The notes under the pieces are model-generated. The model ran no database searches and had not been told where the DNA came from. It worked only from the letters and a program-made list of their open reading frames with translations. Below are positions 47,783 to 60,035 of a stretch of 64,000 nucleotides of DNA, one piece after another. The number at the start of each line of letters is the position of its first letter. Within the stretch, counting starts at the first letter, position 1. Location: NCBI GenBank assembly GCA_002633025.1, contig NMRB01000340.1, positions 355,564-419,563 of the forward strand, in the 5' to 3' direction. Source of the stretch: Notospermus geniculatus (lineage: Eukaryota; Nemertea; Pilidiophora; Heteronemertea; Lineidae). The position numbers and the translations under genes are program-made.

Positions 47783-47933
47783 TTAAAGCGGACTATTCGC
47801 GCCGAGTCAAATATTCCACAGAACAGTTTCCGGAGCGGCCGCCGCAATGCATTTACCAGTTGTTGTTACGAATAAAACGGGTTGTTTTATTATTCTTGGT
47901 TCACTTTGGACAGACGCGAACAATCCGCTTTAA
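47783..47933. mobile_element. TTAA-flanked MITE in transporter intron
   Basis: TTAA then AGCGGACTATTCGCG on the left; CGCGAACAATCCGCT then TTAA on the right. The 151-bp element fills half of the 312-bp intron between the two transporter exons. TTAA target duplication is typical of piggyBac and Kolobok superfamilies. Non-coding. Confidence 0.75.
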
Positions 47934-48059
47934 TATAAAATATATGCAAACAAAAAATAAACATACATATTTCAATTAACTTTATCTCTGAAATCTTTGA
48001 AGCAGACGATAAAGGGTTCTTTTCACCATTGATTCAGTTGATTTTTTTTGTTTCATCAG

Positions 48060-48193
48060 GTGGCATAGGAATAGCTTGGTTCCTATTCTGGTTACTCCTT
48101 GCTTATGAAAGACCTGCATATCATCCTTACATCACTAAAAAAGAGCTTGAGTACATAGAGTCGAGTCAGGGGGAGACGGCATTGGTATATGAG
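48060..48193 (+). CDS. SLC17 (VGLUT-like) transporter, next exon
   Basis: A 134-bp exon after a T-rich tract and CAG (TTGTTTCATCAG), entering in phase 1 to match the previous exon; the donor is GAG|GTAAAG, phase 0. It encodes a transmembrane helix G-I-A-W-F-L-F-W-L-L-L, then Y-E-R-P-A-Y-H-P-Y-I, E-Y-I-E-S-S and Q-G-E-T-A. Vesicular glutamate transporters have G-I-x-W-Y-L-F-W-L-L-V-S-Y-E-S-P-A-x-H-P-x-I at the same place, followed by Y-I-E and G-E-S-A. The segment covers a central helix and the start of the following cytoplasmic loop. No stop or frameshift. The next exon (expected to encode T-P-W-x-x-F-x-T-S-x-P) was not found convincingly. Confidence 0.85.
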
Positions 48194-48702
48194 GTAAAGT
48201 ACCGAATGGCGATTCGAATACTTCCGCAGTGGCGGTAATAAATGACGTTTTCCTGTTGATCTCTACGCCACAAGGAGATTTCACCTAAATGTGGTTGACT
48301 TGTAAAATGGGACCCTAAGTCTAAACATCTGTCCCAGCGACAGTATGGATTTACGTCGGCAGTCTGGCAACCAGACCGGTATAAACCACAATCTGTCCCT
48401 ACTCAATATGAGACATATAGGTTCCGCAGTATCTGTAGTCCATACTGCCCTCCATCGATCTCAGAGGACCGTTCGCTCATGCAAAGTATATAAGCCTACG
48501 AGTTCACTCAGTAGAGGCTGCATGCCAAAACTACCTAAACCAGCAGCAAGAAGGCGATATCGCCGGTGATCTTTTCATCAGCCACCGCAGACTAGGCGAT
48601 ATCGTTTTGGTATTGTTTGATATTGGGCGAGCATCGCTGGCGAGAAGATTCGACACATCGCTGCCCTGCGCATACCTGACGTCAACAGCCGATTTTGCTT
48701 GG
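48194..48702. other. Intron sequence, no recognised element
   Basis: Contains a small inverted motif GGCGATATCGCC near 48552 and the related AGGCGATATCG near 48593. Otherwise nothing recognised. Confidence 0.45.
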
Positions 48703-50261
48703 TAGTCCAGTCGCTTAGCCTCAAAATTCGGCCCCATCGGGACACGGCGGACAAAAGTACCATTTTTTGTATATTCGTTCCTTAGATGACAATCTTCAAA
48801 TTTGGAGGGGACGCCACTATGGCACCCTTGAGCGTTTTGAGAAAATCTCGTTTCCATGGAAACCGAAGCCAAATTTCGTGTATTTTGAAAAATGACGATA
48901 TCTTAGCCTTTACAAATGATATTTATTTTGCTTAAGTGGCTATATGTATGTTATCATAGGTGGGCTTTCTTTTTGGCGCATTGCCAAATTTATGAAAGGT
49001 CAAGGTCATTTACAAAGGTCAAGGTTATATCCAATTTTCAGCGTTTTTGCACGAAAAAAATAGAGAAAGCTGAAATTCAATGGAATCACATAGATAGGCC
49101 GTGCTGGATAACAATGTAATATTTGTCTCAAAAACTTTCCCATTTCTCCTAGTTTCAGAAAATACCAAATGTCAATGAAACGACATTGAGCGTGACGAGT
49201 AACTTATGCCGGAATAATGAGACACGCCATGTTGAAAATTAGGCGCGATTCTCAGATGCGACGCATAGATCCGTCTGAGTGTTTGCATTAGTGGCGAGGC
49301 TAAACACCCAGACAAACCCATACGATCAGGCATTTTGAATTGGCCCGAGGAAGGTGGATGTCAGTTTCCGCTTTTACACGGGGAAAAATAACTGAACCCT
49401 CCTAGATCTATTCTAGATCCGAAACGCACCCACACCATGCACAAAGGCCATTACAGTTTGAGATTGATTTGATATTTTTAGATGGTAGCCTACCGAATAA
49501 TTCGCGCCCCCTGGTGGCCGCTATCTTGAATTTCAACATGGCCACCCCTCGTTATGTGTTCAGGGGACCCCTGAGTCACGCTAGGGTCGGTGGACTTTGA
49601 GATTTTTTGCAACTCGCCGAAAAAAAGTTACTTTGAAATTAACTTGGAAATTCAGGAGCCGCTAACACTGACTTCATTGGACCCGAGAACTGAGCTTTGT
49701 ACAGGAAAATGGGACCCGATGTACAGCTAACTTTTGAACGGTGGGATTTACACCCCATAAATGCATTACCAACAGATAGAAACATGGTGCCTCGTAATCA
49801 TATAAACATGTTTTCAGTAATTTTTAACTGGTTACGGAATTGGAAACGGCGTTTTTATGTATTTTGACCCATTTTGTGTTAATTTACATAGAAAACGCCA
49901 TTTCTTATTATACATAGAAAACGCCATTTCTTATTACATAACTACTAAAAACAATTAAGAACATGTTTTTCTGCTTCTGAGGCACCATGTTTCTATCTGT
50001 TGGTAATACATTTATGGGGTGTAAATCCCACCGTTCAAAAGTTAGCTGTACATCGGCTCCAATTCTCCTGTACAAAGCTCAGCTCTTGGGTCCAATGATA
50101 AAGTCAGTGTCCTGAGCTTCAAACGGGATATTCTACTGAAAGAAAGAAAATCTCAGATGGCGCCCCCTCTAAATTTAAAGAGTACCAATAGACAAACCAC
50201 CAGAAAAAAATTGGTGATTTTGTCCGGCGTGTCCCGATCATTTCCATAACCGACTGGACTA
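48703..50261. mobile_element. TA-flanked fold-back element, family T copy 2 (composite)
   Basis: Starts TA-GTCCAGTCGCTTAGCC and ends AACCGACTGGAC-TA. The first 315 bp are the reverse complement of 45657-45968, and the last 400 bp are the reverse complement of 45265-45655. Between 49668 and 50120 lies a large palindrome whose arms (ACATGGTGCCTC, GGGATTTACACCCCATAAAT, GTACAGCTAACTTTTGAACG) face each other around a doubled TACATAGAAAACGCCATTTC. About 1.56 kb, non-coding; probably one element with another of the family inserted or recombined into it. Confidence 0.65.
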
Positions 50262-50586
50262 TGGTGATCAGATCGCTTGGTGTGCTGTTCGTTTTATGGG
50301 GTCGCTGCTCTGCAATAAGCCAAGACGCAGCCTTGTTCTTTGGAAGGCGAATGCAAATCACTTCCTGTTCATTTCATCAACCTTTTCCAGAATGAGAAGA
50401 TAATAACTCACTGTATAGATCTCACTGTTAACCCATCAGGGAATCCATGACCATATGGTGTCCATAGTTCTCCATCTATAACCCCAGTAAAGGCTTTTAC
50501 ATGTAAGTGTAAATGGAACACGGTCAACTGAAAGCATGGAACTGTGGTTGTAAGCATGAATTATAACTGTTGTTGTCGTGGAACCT

Positions 50587-50740
50587 TAAGCGGCCTATCC
50601 ACGTGCAATATTTTTGCACAATATGAGGATAAAATTGGGCAATGATTATTGCCAATCTTTCTTCTACCATCATGCCATAAGCACATGACACCCATTTTGG
50701 GCCCGATATTGTGCAATAATATTGTAAAAAAACCGCTTTA
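50587..50740. mobile_element. Fold-back MITE
   Basis: TAAGCGGCCTATCC at the left and AAAACCGCTTTA at the right form the ends. Inner words TGCAATATTTTTGCACAATAT and ATATTGTGCAATAATATTG face each other. Non-coding. Confidence 0.65.
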
Positions 50741-52169
50741 CATGTATGTATGGTTGTATTACTATGAGTACCGTTGCTCATCATGGACCTACTTGCATGA
50801 GTAGGCCTAAACACTGTTATCTATCAAGGAACTATGGTAGCCGTCAGGGAGAGAGGCTTCATTGATCAAGACATTAAACGTGTCAATACACTATATTTCC
50901 AGGTGCACTTGCTGCTTCATCAGAGACCCCAGTAGCTATCAAATGGACAAGTCCTCTTATCTCCTTGAAATGGTTCGCCTCGAGTTAAATCCGACCGATT
51001 TGACTAAAGTGGCTGTAAAGGTGTTCTGATCCCAATCATAATTCACACAATTCACCAAATTGGCCACGTTACCATAGGAACGCTATCTAATTTTGATAAA
51101 AATTGGCTTTTATGGTGTTGGTTTGTATTCTGGTGCGATTAATTTGACCAGAGTCAGGAAATTCAACGTATTTTGATAGGAGAATGAGATACATTGTTTG
51201 TCTGGTTTCTGTTCCAAAGAATTTGATCTTGTACGTTCTTTTGTACACGTTTGAATATGGATGGAACTGGCGCTGAATATGGAGGATGGTGGAATGTGGT
51301 ATAATGACATGTTGGAATGGGGTAAAATCAAAAATAGATAAGAGAGCAAAAATAGATATCTATTTTTGGTAAAATTCAGGATTCAAAATGGAATCAGCCC
51401 AATTTAATGGAGATGACCTGGAGTCATATATAATGTAACTTAAGAGATAGATTTAAGTATCGTAACTGTTTCAGTACCGCTAAAGAAGGATAGGCCATTT
51501 GGCCGTCAGAACAGCAGACTATACTGTAACCAAAAATAGAGAAAGAAATACGATTTTTGAGACGAGATTTCGTCGATCTCTCGTCTGCTCCCTCTGGCGC
51601 TGAAACCCTGCCTCTACTTCCATCAGTCCCGCGATCCATACAGAATATTACTTGAAGGTTAGATTGGGAAACCATCGACTCTGACGCTGCAAATCTCCGA
51701 CTGATAAACCGCACATTACGTGAGGCAGTCCATCATCGAGTCGTGAGACCGTAGCCTACTCGATCTCTGTCTGTGCTAGCGTACACCAACATCATCGATT
51801 ATTGGTAGTAATTTCAAAGTCATCCGCATGAGATTTAACCATAATAATTGCTAGCAAGGATTTTGATCTTTTTTTGTCGGCAGAGGATTTGATCTTTATG
51901 GTGAAATCAAGTCTGCGGAAACAGGTCCATTTTCAAATCGGAATTGAATATATAGCAAGGGACATTAGATTGAGTCTCACGATATCCATTTGGAGAAAGG
52001 GTTGCGGTAGTGCTGCGTTTTTCTTGCGACGGTGGTAAATAACATTTTGATCAGAGTGAGGTATGGAGGTTTAGTCGTGGTAATAAGAAGAAATCAGGTT
52101 TCTAGGGCTGATTCTGTTAATAATGGATCGCTTCGGTCCTGAAAAGTTTAGAGCACTGATCCATTTATA
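50741..52169. other. No recognised gene
   Basis: A stretch at 50903-50985 resembles a transporter exon weakly but fails on reading phase. TAGGCCTA at 50802-50809. Confidence 0.4.
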
Positions 52170-52325
52170 GATGAGTTTCGCGAGCAGCCATTTTGCTAAA
52201 ACTAGGTCATCGTCATGGGAATTCCCTTTCAGAGTAACAGATGATTGGTTCTCACATCCCCCAATGGGGGAAATCCCCATGACGATGACCTGATTTTGAC
52301 AAGGTGGCTGCTAGCGAAACTCATC
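52170..52325. mobile_element. Fold-back MITE
   Basis: GATGAGTTTCGC and AGCAGCCA on the left face TGGCTGCT and GCGAAACTCATC on the right. A second inverted pair, AGGTCATCGTCATGGG and CCCATGACGATGACCT, lies inside. About 156 bp, non-coding. Confidence 0.85.
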
Positions 52326-52960
52326 TTTTGGTCAGCAATTCATGGATTGAATTAAAGGTAGTGCCATGAACTCATGAACTTCAATATTCCCTCAGAACGG
52401 TTTCTAAAAATTTTAATCCTTGTGTGTCTGACAGCTTTTGAAATTGACAACGTCGACAGCTATTATATAATCTCCACACTTTTAAAAAAGATTTACTCCA
52501 AGTTGAGTCACACAGCACCTGTCAACTCAAGTGACCATGTTAGCGCACCCCGTACGCTAATCTCTTGGCAAACTGGCTATTTTGACGTGTCAATGACGCC
52601 ATTCAGCTGTGCACATGATGTCAACAGGATTCAATTGGAATGATGAAGGATACTCATAAAGGAGTGTGTAAAACCAAGAGCTTAAGAATTTGCCCATTTC
52701 GTAATTGAACACGTTCTAATTTCATTCTTTATCTTCAATGACATTTTCTCCTTAATCCCATTACTCAAGGGAATTAACGCTTTTACAGTTTTGAACTTAG
52801 CGTGAATGGTGATGACAGGTCAAAGTTTCTTAATTTGATGAAGTTTTCTGTTGAAATGTTTCAACATTATCGATGCTAGTTTCATTCTACGCTGAACTTA
52901 TGCCAGTCGGCCATTCGAAGTTGTGAATTGTGGCCTATCACATTTGCATGAACATTGCAA
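52326..52960. other. No recognised gene
   Basis: Nothing recognised. Confidence 0.4.
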
Positions 52961-53153
52961 TGGGAGACGTTCCTGCCGTTAGAGGCCACCACTAGTTAGC
53001 GGTCCTAGAACGTCATGGAATTTGACGTCACAGAGAAGAAATGTGCGCCGCGACGTCATCGATAATGACGTGAGACCATGACCTACGTCAGTGACGTCAA
53101 ATTTTAAGACATTCTAGCACCGCTAACAGGCGGTCTGTACGGCAGTCCCCCAT
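52961..53153. mobile_element. MITE family G
   Basis: TGGGAGACGTTCCTGCCGTT to GGCGGTCTGTACGGCA. Contains TTTGACGTCACAG and a second GTGACGTCAAATT, so two full TGACGTCA sites. The right arm is decayed. Confidence 0.85.
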
Positions 53154-55053
53154 TAGCCCTTAAAGATTTCTGCATTTTCAAAATAAGCCATGGATCATGG
53201 CGGTCTCAATAATACCTCCATGCAGGGATCAACTTTGAAGACCGACTTTGAAAAATGTTCTTTGTGGCTTTACATTTTGATGTATCTGTTTATGTCGTTG
53301 ACATTTTCAAGCAATTAATTTCATCATTTTATTTTTCATCCCTGATTAGCTCCCAAGGTTCCCACACAAATCCCCTTTGAAGTCACTCTAATGAGAATAG
53401 TGTTTGTAAAGTTGAATGACTTACAAGAGATTGAACTTCATCTGACTCATTAAGGTTCGTGTACCTTCAGACCTTACTCTGCCTTCAGGTGGAAATACAC
53501 CCAAGGTCAAAGGGTTAATTTGGTGAAGAAATGGCGAACGTCTTACCTTTGATCTCGGTGTTTATAATTTGCAGTCATACGTGATGTAACTGCTATATGA
53601 AACCATAAAATCATGTCTGACTCATGTCATAATTTAAAATATCAAGGTCACGTTTTGAGCTCCGTTAATTTCCTTGTCTGCAGGTAATCTCTGGCAGAAA
53701 CCTGTCCACCTTCAAAGGACCCTTCCAGTCCCCTGATGTCAGCTTATTACAAGTTTCCTCACGAGAGAAAAAATGAGTAATAAAAACTTCAGTTCAGAAT
53801 CTTCAAGATTTGAATCTTGTTTGTTATAACTGTCATCGGATTTCTTAAGGTATCTGAAGCCTATTGTCACATGATCGGTTTTTTTGCCGCTGTAACATTA
53901 CACTAATGCATTGGCAAGTGCAAGGAGTGCTTGTACTCGAGAAATGTTATGGCTATGATTGGTATTTTGTGTCTTCACCGAATTATGCACTTTTAGACAA
54001 GCTACATCTATAAACCAGGGTGTAAGTCAGGTATAATAAGAAGAAAGTCCAGTGAGCCTGCATAATCAATCGCCTGCTGCTACACCAGAATCTGTCTCCT
54101 GCCATCCTCAGAAGGTCCTTTACGGTGACCCCAGAGGGGAGTGGTTGTAAAGACCCTGGGCGCGAGGATGGTCTGCTGCTGGCCTCCAAAAACATGGGCT
54201 TCGTCAGTGTCAGCAAAATGACCTTACTGGCGTGCGTGATAAATAAAAGAGCAATGCTTGTCACCCCTTAGGTTGTACATGGGTCTCCTTGAGCCTGTTA
54301 CACAGCACCTTGTTTTTCTTCCCTTATCCTTGACAATTCGGAGAAAAAAGGCGCAAGGTCTGTTGTTTCAATTATTCAACAGTGATTAAAAAATGGCCGG
54401 ATTGTTTTCCATTAGGCTTCAAAGCAAAATGCTGGATTAATGAGAAAAAAATGAAAATACTTGAAACAACAGTATTAATAATTCCTTGGAGAAGCAAAAC
54501 GCTTCTTTTTTCTACAACCTCTTGAAGCAACTGATTAAAAATAAGCCATAGGGGGAATGGAAACAGAAAAAAAAACTCTTCAGGGTAGGGATCGATATAT
54601 AAAATCAATAGGTATTAATTCCACAGTAATGTCTACCCGGCTGTTAAAGAAAGGGAAGCTTTTTCAAAGGGTATCATTTCACACCTTCTTACATCCATTT
54701 CACTCAATCATGGCGGATGAAATTACCTCCAATTCTTTTCTCTCTGGCAATTTTTTTTTTCAATTTTATCCTAAATCTGCCCTGTTGACGTAAATGAAAT
54801 AATGGAAATTGAATTGGAGCAGTCTCACAAACTGTCTTCTGCTTAGTACATGTGTACCGGTATGTCTCAATGAAGAAACGTCTCATCTCTTGGTGACTGA
54901 CACTTGCCATGTTCTCTTCAGTTTCTCTTAAGCTCTACGTATTGCTTTCTACCCCTGGAGGAATATAATACTCTCAAGTATAAATTCTGCAAGTTGAACC
55001 TAGTAGTTGATGTCGCCATCATGACGCAAAGACGGGGAGGGGGCAAAACGCGT
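53154..55053. other. No recognised gene
   Basis: No recognised exon or repeat, except ATGACGCAAAGACGGGG-type words at 55015-55045 that flank the next fold-back. Confidence 0.35.
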
Positions 55054-55187
55054 AGCTACGTTTAGCTAACACGCGGAATGCGGAACGCGGAAGCGGAAAG
55101 TGCAATGCATTTTCGCATACAACATATCGCTTCCGCCGGGGATTCCGCGTCCCTATACCGCATTCCGGATGTCCACTAAACGCAGCT
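55054..55187. mobile_element. Fold-back MITE nested in an ATGACGCA-type remnant
   Basis: AGCTACGTTTAGCTAACACG and the complementary CACTAAACGCAGCT form the ends. GCGGAATGCGG faces CCGCATTCCG, and GCGGAAGCGG faces CGCTTCCGCC. The surrounding words resemble the remnant at 44885-45060. Confidence 0.7.
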
Positions 55188-56448
55188 TAACCCAAAAGAG
55201 CGCGCATCGTGGAAACGATGTTTACCTCATAAGTCGAACTTTTTTCAAGGTGCATTCAAATCAAAACCCGAAAATAACAACTCCCGGCTGATTTCACTCA
55301 AATGTAGCCATCTCTATCATCCCTCAGCACATCTCTGATATCTCAGCGTGTCTATTGTAAACTAACCAATAAATTGATCTTCCGCCATATTTCCTTCCGG
55401 TAGCGACTGGGAAATCAACTGTTGATGATCTGACCTTGTCATGTTGAGAGAATCTGAATGGATACAATAGTCGTGGCAAAAAGGATGGGAATGCGAATGA
55501 CACTTGTCAGGGGAGTTGAACATATATTATATCTTTAGAGAAAGTTTCAAGTTCAATGGATGAATTTGTAAGAAATGTGAATCACGGATCAGATGATCTC
55601 TAATGACTTGATAGGCAACTCAAGGATGAGGCATTTATGGTGAAAATCCCAAAATTGGCTTCCATGCGTAGGCCTACATCCGGGTTTCTAGCACAACCAG
55701 CCTCGTCTTCAAAAGTTCTCCCGACTGTGTTGAATTCAACGTCATGACGCAAAGACGTGCCTTGCAACAATGCCGTGACGTCAAACGGAGTGCACGTCAT
55801 AGTTCCAGAAAGAGGCTCGTTGTGCTTGAAAGGCCGGATATGCACAGATTGAGTTCAGATTCGTCAATTTGGGATTTGTCTATCGAAGCTTTCTCCTGAG
55901 AAAAAAAACGATGAAAATGACGAGTTTATTCAAACAACTTAGCCTCGTGTGTTTTTCACTTCTTTCATCCAGACATCAATTAAATCGAATCATGCCACTT
56001 AGCGTTGCACTCTTCTTGAATCCCTGCTTGATGGTTCGCTTTTATCGACGATTGTTGCCGACACCGCAGAACTTCGGGCCACTTGAACGGATGCAGGATG
56101 GCGGTTCCCTTTTCGAGAGATGCATCGGTATGGTGATGTTTTGAAAGGTGCCTTGTCACCTTCTAATGGGTCTATAGCAAAGAGATATAGACAGATGACA
56201 GCTCTTGTTCCATCCTGACATTATGGTACACAGCCAAGTGGTTTCGAGTGTAAAAGCTTCTCCTCAAAACGTCAAAAGAACATCTGAGAGAGGAGATCCG
56301 TTTTGACTCAAGTTCTCGAGGATTGGCTGCGAGCTGACGAGATCTCTTTAAGGGGAGAATCCTTGGCATCATAACGTTGCCGATGAAATTTCAGCCTTGA
56401 CAAATGACACCATTCATTCTTTTTTTGAAAAGCATACCATTGATGTCA
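55188..56448. other. No recognised gene
   Basis: Nothing recognised. TAGGCCTA at 55669-55676 and one more GACGTCA-bearing stretch at 55736-55800. Confidence 0.4.
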
Positions 56449-56660
56449 TTAAGGGTTATGCAAAGTGACTCGAAATCTCGACATTTTGACGCAAAAAAAT
56501 CTGACTAACTGCACACAAAATTGAGAAAATAAGGCTCGGGGCTCCTCGGGAAGCATCAGAAGAAGGGCCTCCGGGCCTTATTTTCTCAATTTTGTGTGCA
56601 GTTAGTAAGATTTTTTGCGTCAAAGATTCGAGATTTCGAGCCACTTTTTATAACCCTTAA
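56449..56660. mobile_element. TTAA-flanked fold-back element
   Basis: TTAA-GGGTTAT on the left and ATAACCC-TTAA on the right. Inner arms GACTCGAAATCTCG, TTTTGACGCAAAAAAATCT and ACTGCACACAAAATTGAG have near-perfect complements. The loop is about 45 bp and GC-rich. TTAA duplication indicates a piggyBac- or Kolobok-type MITE. Non-coding. Confidence 0.85.
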
Positions 56661-59517
56661 AGGCTTTTGAGGTGACGATGTTCTGACCCCTTGCTGACGT
56701 ACTGACTATATCAAGTTGAAAACCATGACCCATATTCATAAACGAACTATCGAAGTACAAGTGTAACCACAAATCTATTATTTTATTTTAAAACAAACGA
56801 CAACAACAACATCACTTAAGCTTCTTGGCCTGCAGAGCCAACAATGCACATCAAGAAATCACGGCCTCTTACAGTGGGCTGAACCACAGACAGAGAGGTG
56901 ACAAGTGTAGACACTAGGCCAGCTCTGATTGCTCTGCCCCATTAACAATTATTTGTTGACATCTCCCCACCTTCTTTATCGTCAGCTGTTAACCTTTGCG
57001 AGCTGCTGAAAAAACCTCAGCTGACGACTTCGAACAATGCAGTGCGATATCGGCAAAGCCAATCTTCCGTGAAGATGCAAGCGAGCATGCAGGATGCTCC
57101 AGGAGCTCTCGCAGGTTATCAACCGTAAATGGGAAATCAATAATTTGACTGTTTTAGCAGCACGAGTTGGAAGGTTTGGGGTCTCGGTGGAGTATTTTGA
57201 TGGTATTGCACCAGCAACTACACGTTTGTACGAGAGAAGATGTATTACTTTATAAGGTGGTCTGTCTTGCTGTATATGTATTTGACTTTTTTCCGAATCA
57301 ATAGGTGCGTCACTTGATTTGAAATGTGTCTGTTCGCTTGATAAAGGGTTGGAAAAACCATTGATAACCAATACGCTGTCTTTTTAAAACATCATTGAGA
57401 CGTGAGAAAATACCAGATTCATCATCTGTAGAAGTCGTGTCTTTGTTTACACACCGTTTCTTTTTGAAAAGTGTTTTTTGAGCCGTCTGTATCCATGTGG
57501 AACAAAGTTGTGTCTTGTCCGGAGACTGCACTGAACAGATATCGTATTATGTCAAGCTTCTTTGACTTTAAAGGTCAGTGTCATTTGCAGTAGATTTGTT
57601 CAATTAGGGAATTACATTAATGGTATTGCATAATGGGAACTGATATCTGTCTGGGGAAGAAAGAAATTGGAGATTTGAAATTTCGGCTTTGTCCTAGCTT
57701 ACCAGATGGCAAGGTTAGCAAAGGTTTCCATTATAAAATCCGCCAAATGGTATATCTGAAATGTTCCTCAAAAAACCTCAGCAGCTGTTGGCCACAATGA
57801 TGTTGTTGTTAAAGATAGTTTTCTGGTCAAAATAGTAGAGAATACGTTAATGTACACTAGATGTATTGGTAAAAATCCCTGGACAATTACAATTCTGTGG
57901 AGAATATTCGAGCCAGGACTCGCCATTCCCTCCACTCACCAACTGATCATGATCGTGGCCCATGGGTTTAAGAAACTGTAAAACCAGACTCATAATTAGC
58001 CCCAAGGCATTAGATCTTTTCATTTCTGATTAATTTCAAAGCCATTAAAGTCAAACCACCTGAGCCATAATGGCCATCAAGTTTTAGTTCGTCCAGTCTA
58101 TTGATCCAAAACACACTGGTAATTGATTTAACAATGCAGTACTTCAGTGCAGTGTGTAGTAAGTACACTAGTCGTCGGCAGGTCAATGCAACATCAGCAA
58201 CTTTTGGTGTTCTATGGTCTCAATAGCCTTCAGTAGGCCGATTCTCTCATCGCGGAGGTCTTATACAACCCAGTGGGTCGACCAGTTTTACAGAAAGGCC
58301 CCTGTCACAGCAACATTTGGGCATCTGTGGCACCAGTCTTTGGTATTTTGAGATCACCCAGGCCATATTCAACCAAGTGGGTCGACCTATTTCCAGACAG
58401 GCCCCTGCACTAAGCAGCTTTGGTATTCTATCTTTGGTATTCTATTCTGTGGACCAACGTGAAAATACCTCGCAGTACACCCAGTATCACCGTCAATATC
58501 ACCCAGACATGATTACCAGTGAAGCTTATTTGTTATTCCCAGTAGTGTGACTTATTGAATTCTCTCCAATGATAAACCAATAAAAAGCAACCATGTCATG
58601 ACACTTTCACCTAGTTACTCGCTTACCTTTTTTTGATGTCATCTGGAGGTGTTCGATTTCCCCTCAGCAAAAAATACGAAACAGGCTGGTTGTCATTGAA
58701 TGCCAATATCACATTTTTTCTCATGATAATGACGGTACTTCATAAAGGTAACACAGCGCCGATAGCAGTTTTAACTGCATGGCGGCCGTCTACCAAGTGG
58801 TGGCAAAATGTATAGAACCAAGCTACGTCGTTGCCTGCAAGTTGGGATCAGAATTTGTTGTTCATGTTGCAGCAGCTTGTTCCCATCTACTTCACAATAC
58901 CCTGCCACTCTTCAAGTTGAAATCAATAAGTTGGCAAAATATAGTAACGATCTGGCACTTGAAATCCGTAAAATCATTTAGCGTGGGAGGTTTTGTCCAT
59001 CTGTTTACTAATTCTTCAAATAAACTCCCAATATGCCCAAGGCGTCACCAAGACACACATCCACCCTTCAGCAATCCACTAGAGAAACGTCCTTTCATCA
59101 CTAATATAACCCCCTGCAGTTATATGACATTTGTGCCCTCTCTTCGCCCACTCTATCAATCATCTTGCCATGAGAGACGGACACCTTGCCCTCCTCGGCC
59201 TACTTGAGACGCCCTCACGCGGAACAAATCATCAGGGTCTCAGCTAGCATCATCTTCAATCTTTAGAACAGAGACACTTGATAACTTAAATTTGGTTGTT
59301 CAAGAAATCTGGACTGTTTAAACACCATCTTTGAGTGTTCTCTCAGGGTTGGGATGTCTGGATGACCGTTGAAAACACCAATCTAACATCATGCACTTTA
59401 CTACATGCGATGGTCAAATTTGCCCTGATAGAACTTCCAGTTATGTTCATTCAAAACCCGGGATTCAAAATCACACCGAAGTTGCTCAGTAAAGCAATGC
59501 TGTCGCACACTGTGCAG
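56661..59517. other. No recognised gene
   Basis: Frames at 56982-57371 (minus, 129 codons) and 58779-59207 (plus, 142 codons) are open, but I see no recognisable domain or splice framework. Confidence 0.35.
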
Positions 59518-59612
59518 CATCCTCCCACAGCAGGGGTTTTTACCTCGCTCCTCTTCATTCGCTGCGGTGACGAAGGGAGCGAGCAGTAAGAACGCCTGAC
59601 ATTCTCAGGATG
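59518..59612. mobile_element. MITE family B, variant
   Basis: Begins CATCCTCCCACAGCAGGGG and ends CATTCTCAGGATG. The right arm GAGCGAGCAGTAAGAAC belongs to the family C type, so this copy joins B-like and C-like ends. Confidence 0.7.
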
Positions 59613-60035
59613 CTATGCAGAGGGGAATGCAGTATAGCGAGTTGAGAAAGTGGCCTCAAAGTAACGTAGCCATGTTGCCTCCGTTGCTCTTCTTTCGCCA
59701 TCTAGATGTTCCTTTCTTTCTCAATCTGATGTAATGATGTGAAGATATGACCAACATGGCACAAGCTATCACTGTCCACTCAAGATAAAGAAAAGCACAA
59801 AATTGACACACAAAATGATAATAAGCAAAAAGTCAATCTCCAGAATTCACAAATTTTCGACCCCCTCAGCCTTCACTCAAGTAAACGTTTATTTACCAAA
59901 ATGGCGTATATGTGGCTCAATAGGTTGGAAAATATTGAAAGATTGGAACAAAATGTTGGTCACTTGCGAAGAGAATATAATTTTGACTATGACAAGTACA
60001 CCGACGATGAGTTCCGGAGACGTTTCAGATTAACC

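Noticed and set aside
50903-50985. Possible third transporter exon (A-I-K-W-T-S-P-L-I-S-L-K-W-F-A after a TTTCCAG acceptor)
   Set aside because: It loosely recalls the expected T-P-W-x-x-F-x-T-S-x-P segment, but the previous exon ends in phase 0 and that phase meets a stop at once. A stop also follows W-F-A-S-S, with no donor. Similarity too weak.
57482-57540. Minus-strand D-T-D-G-S-K motif recalling retroelement RNase H
   Set aside because: An isolated six-residue match followed by a stop within 20 codons; no other RNase H or RT motif.
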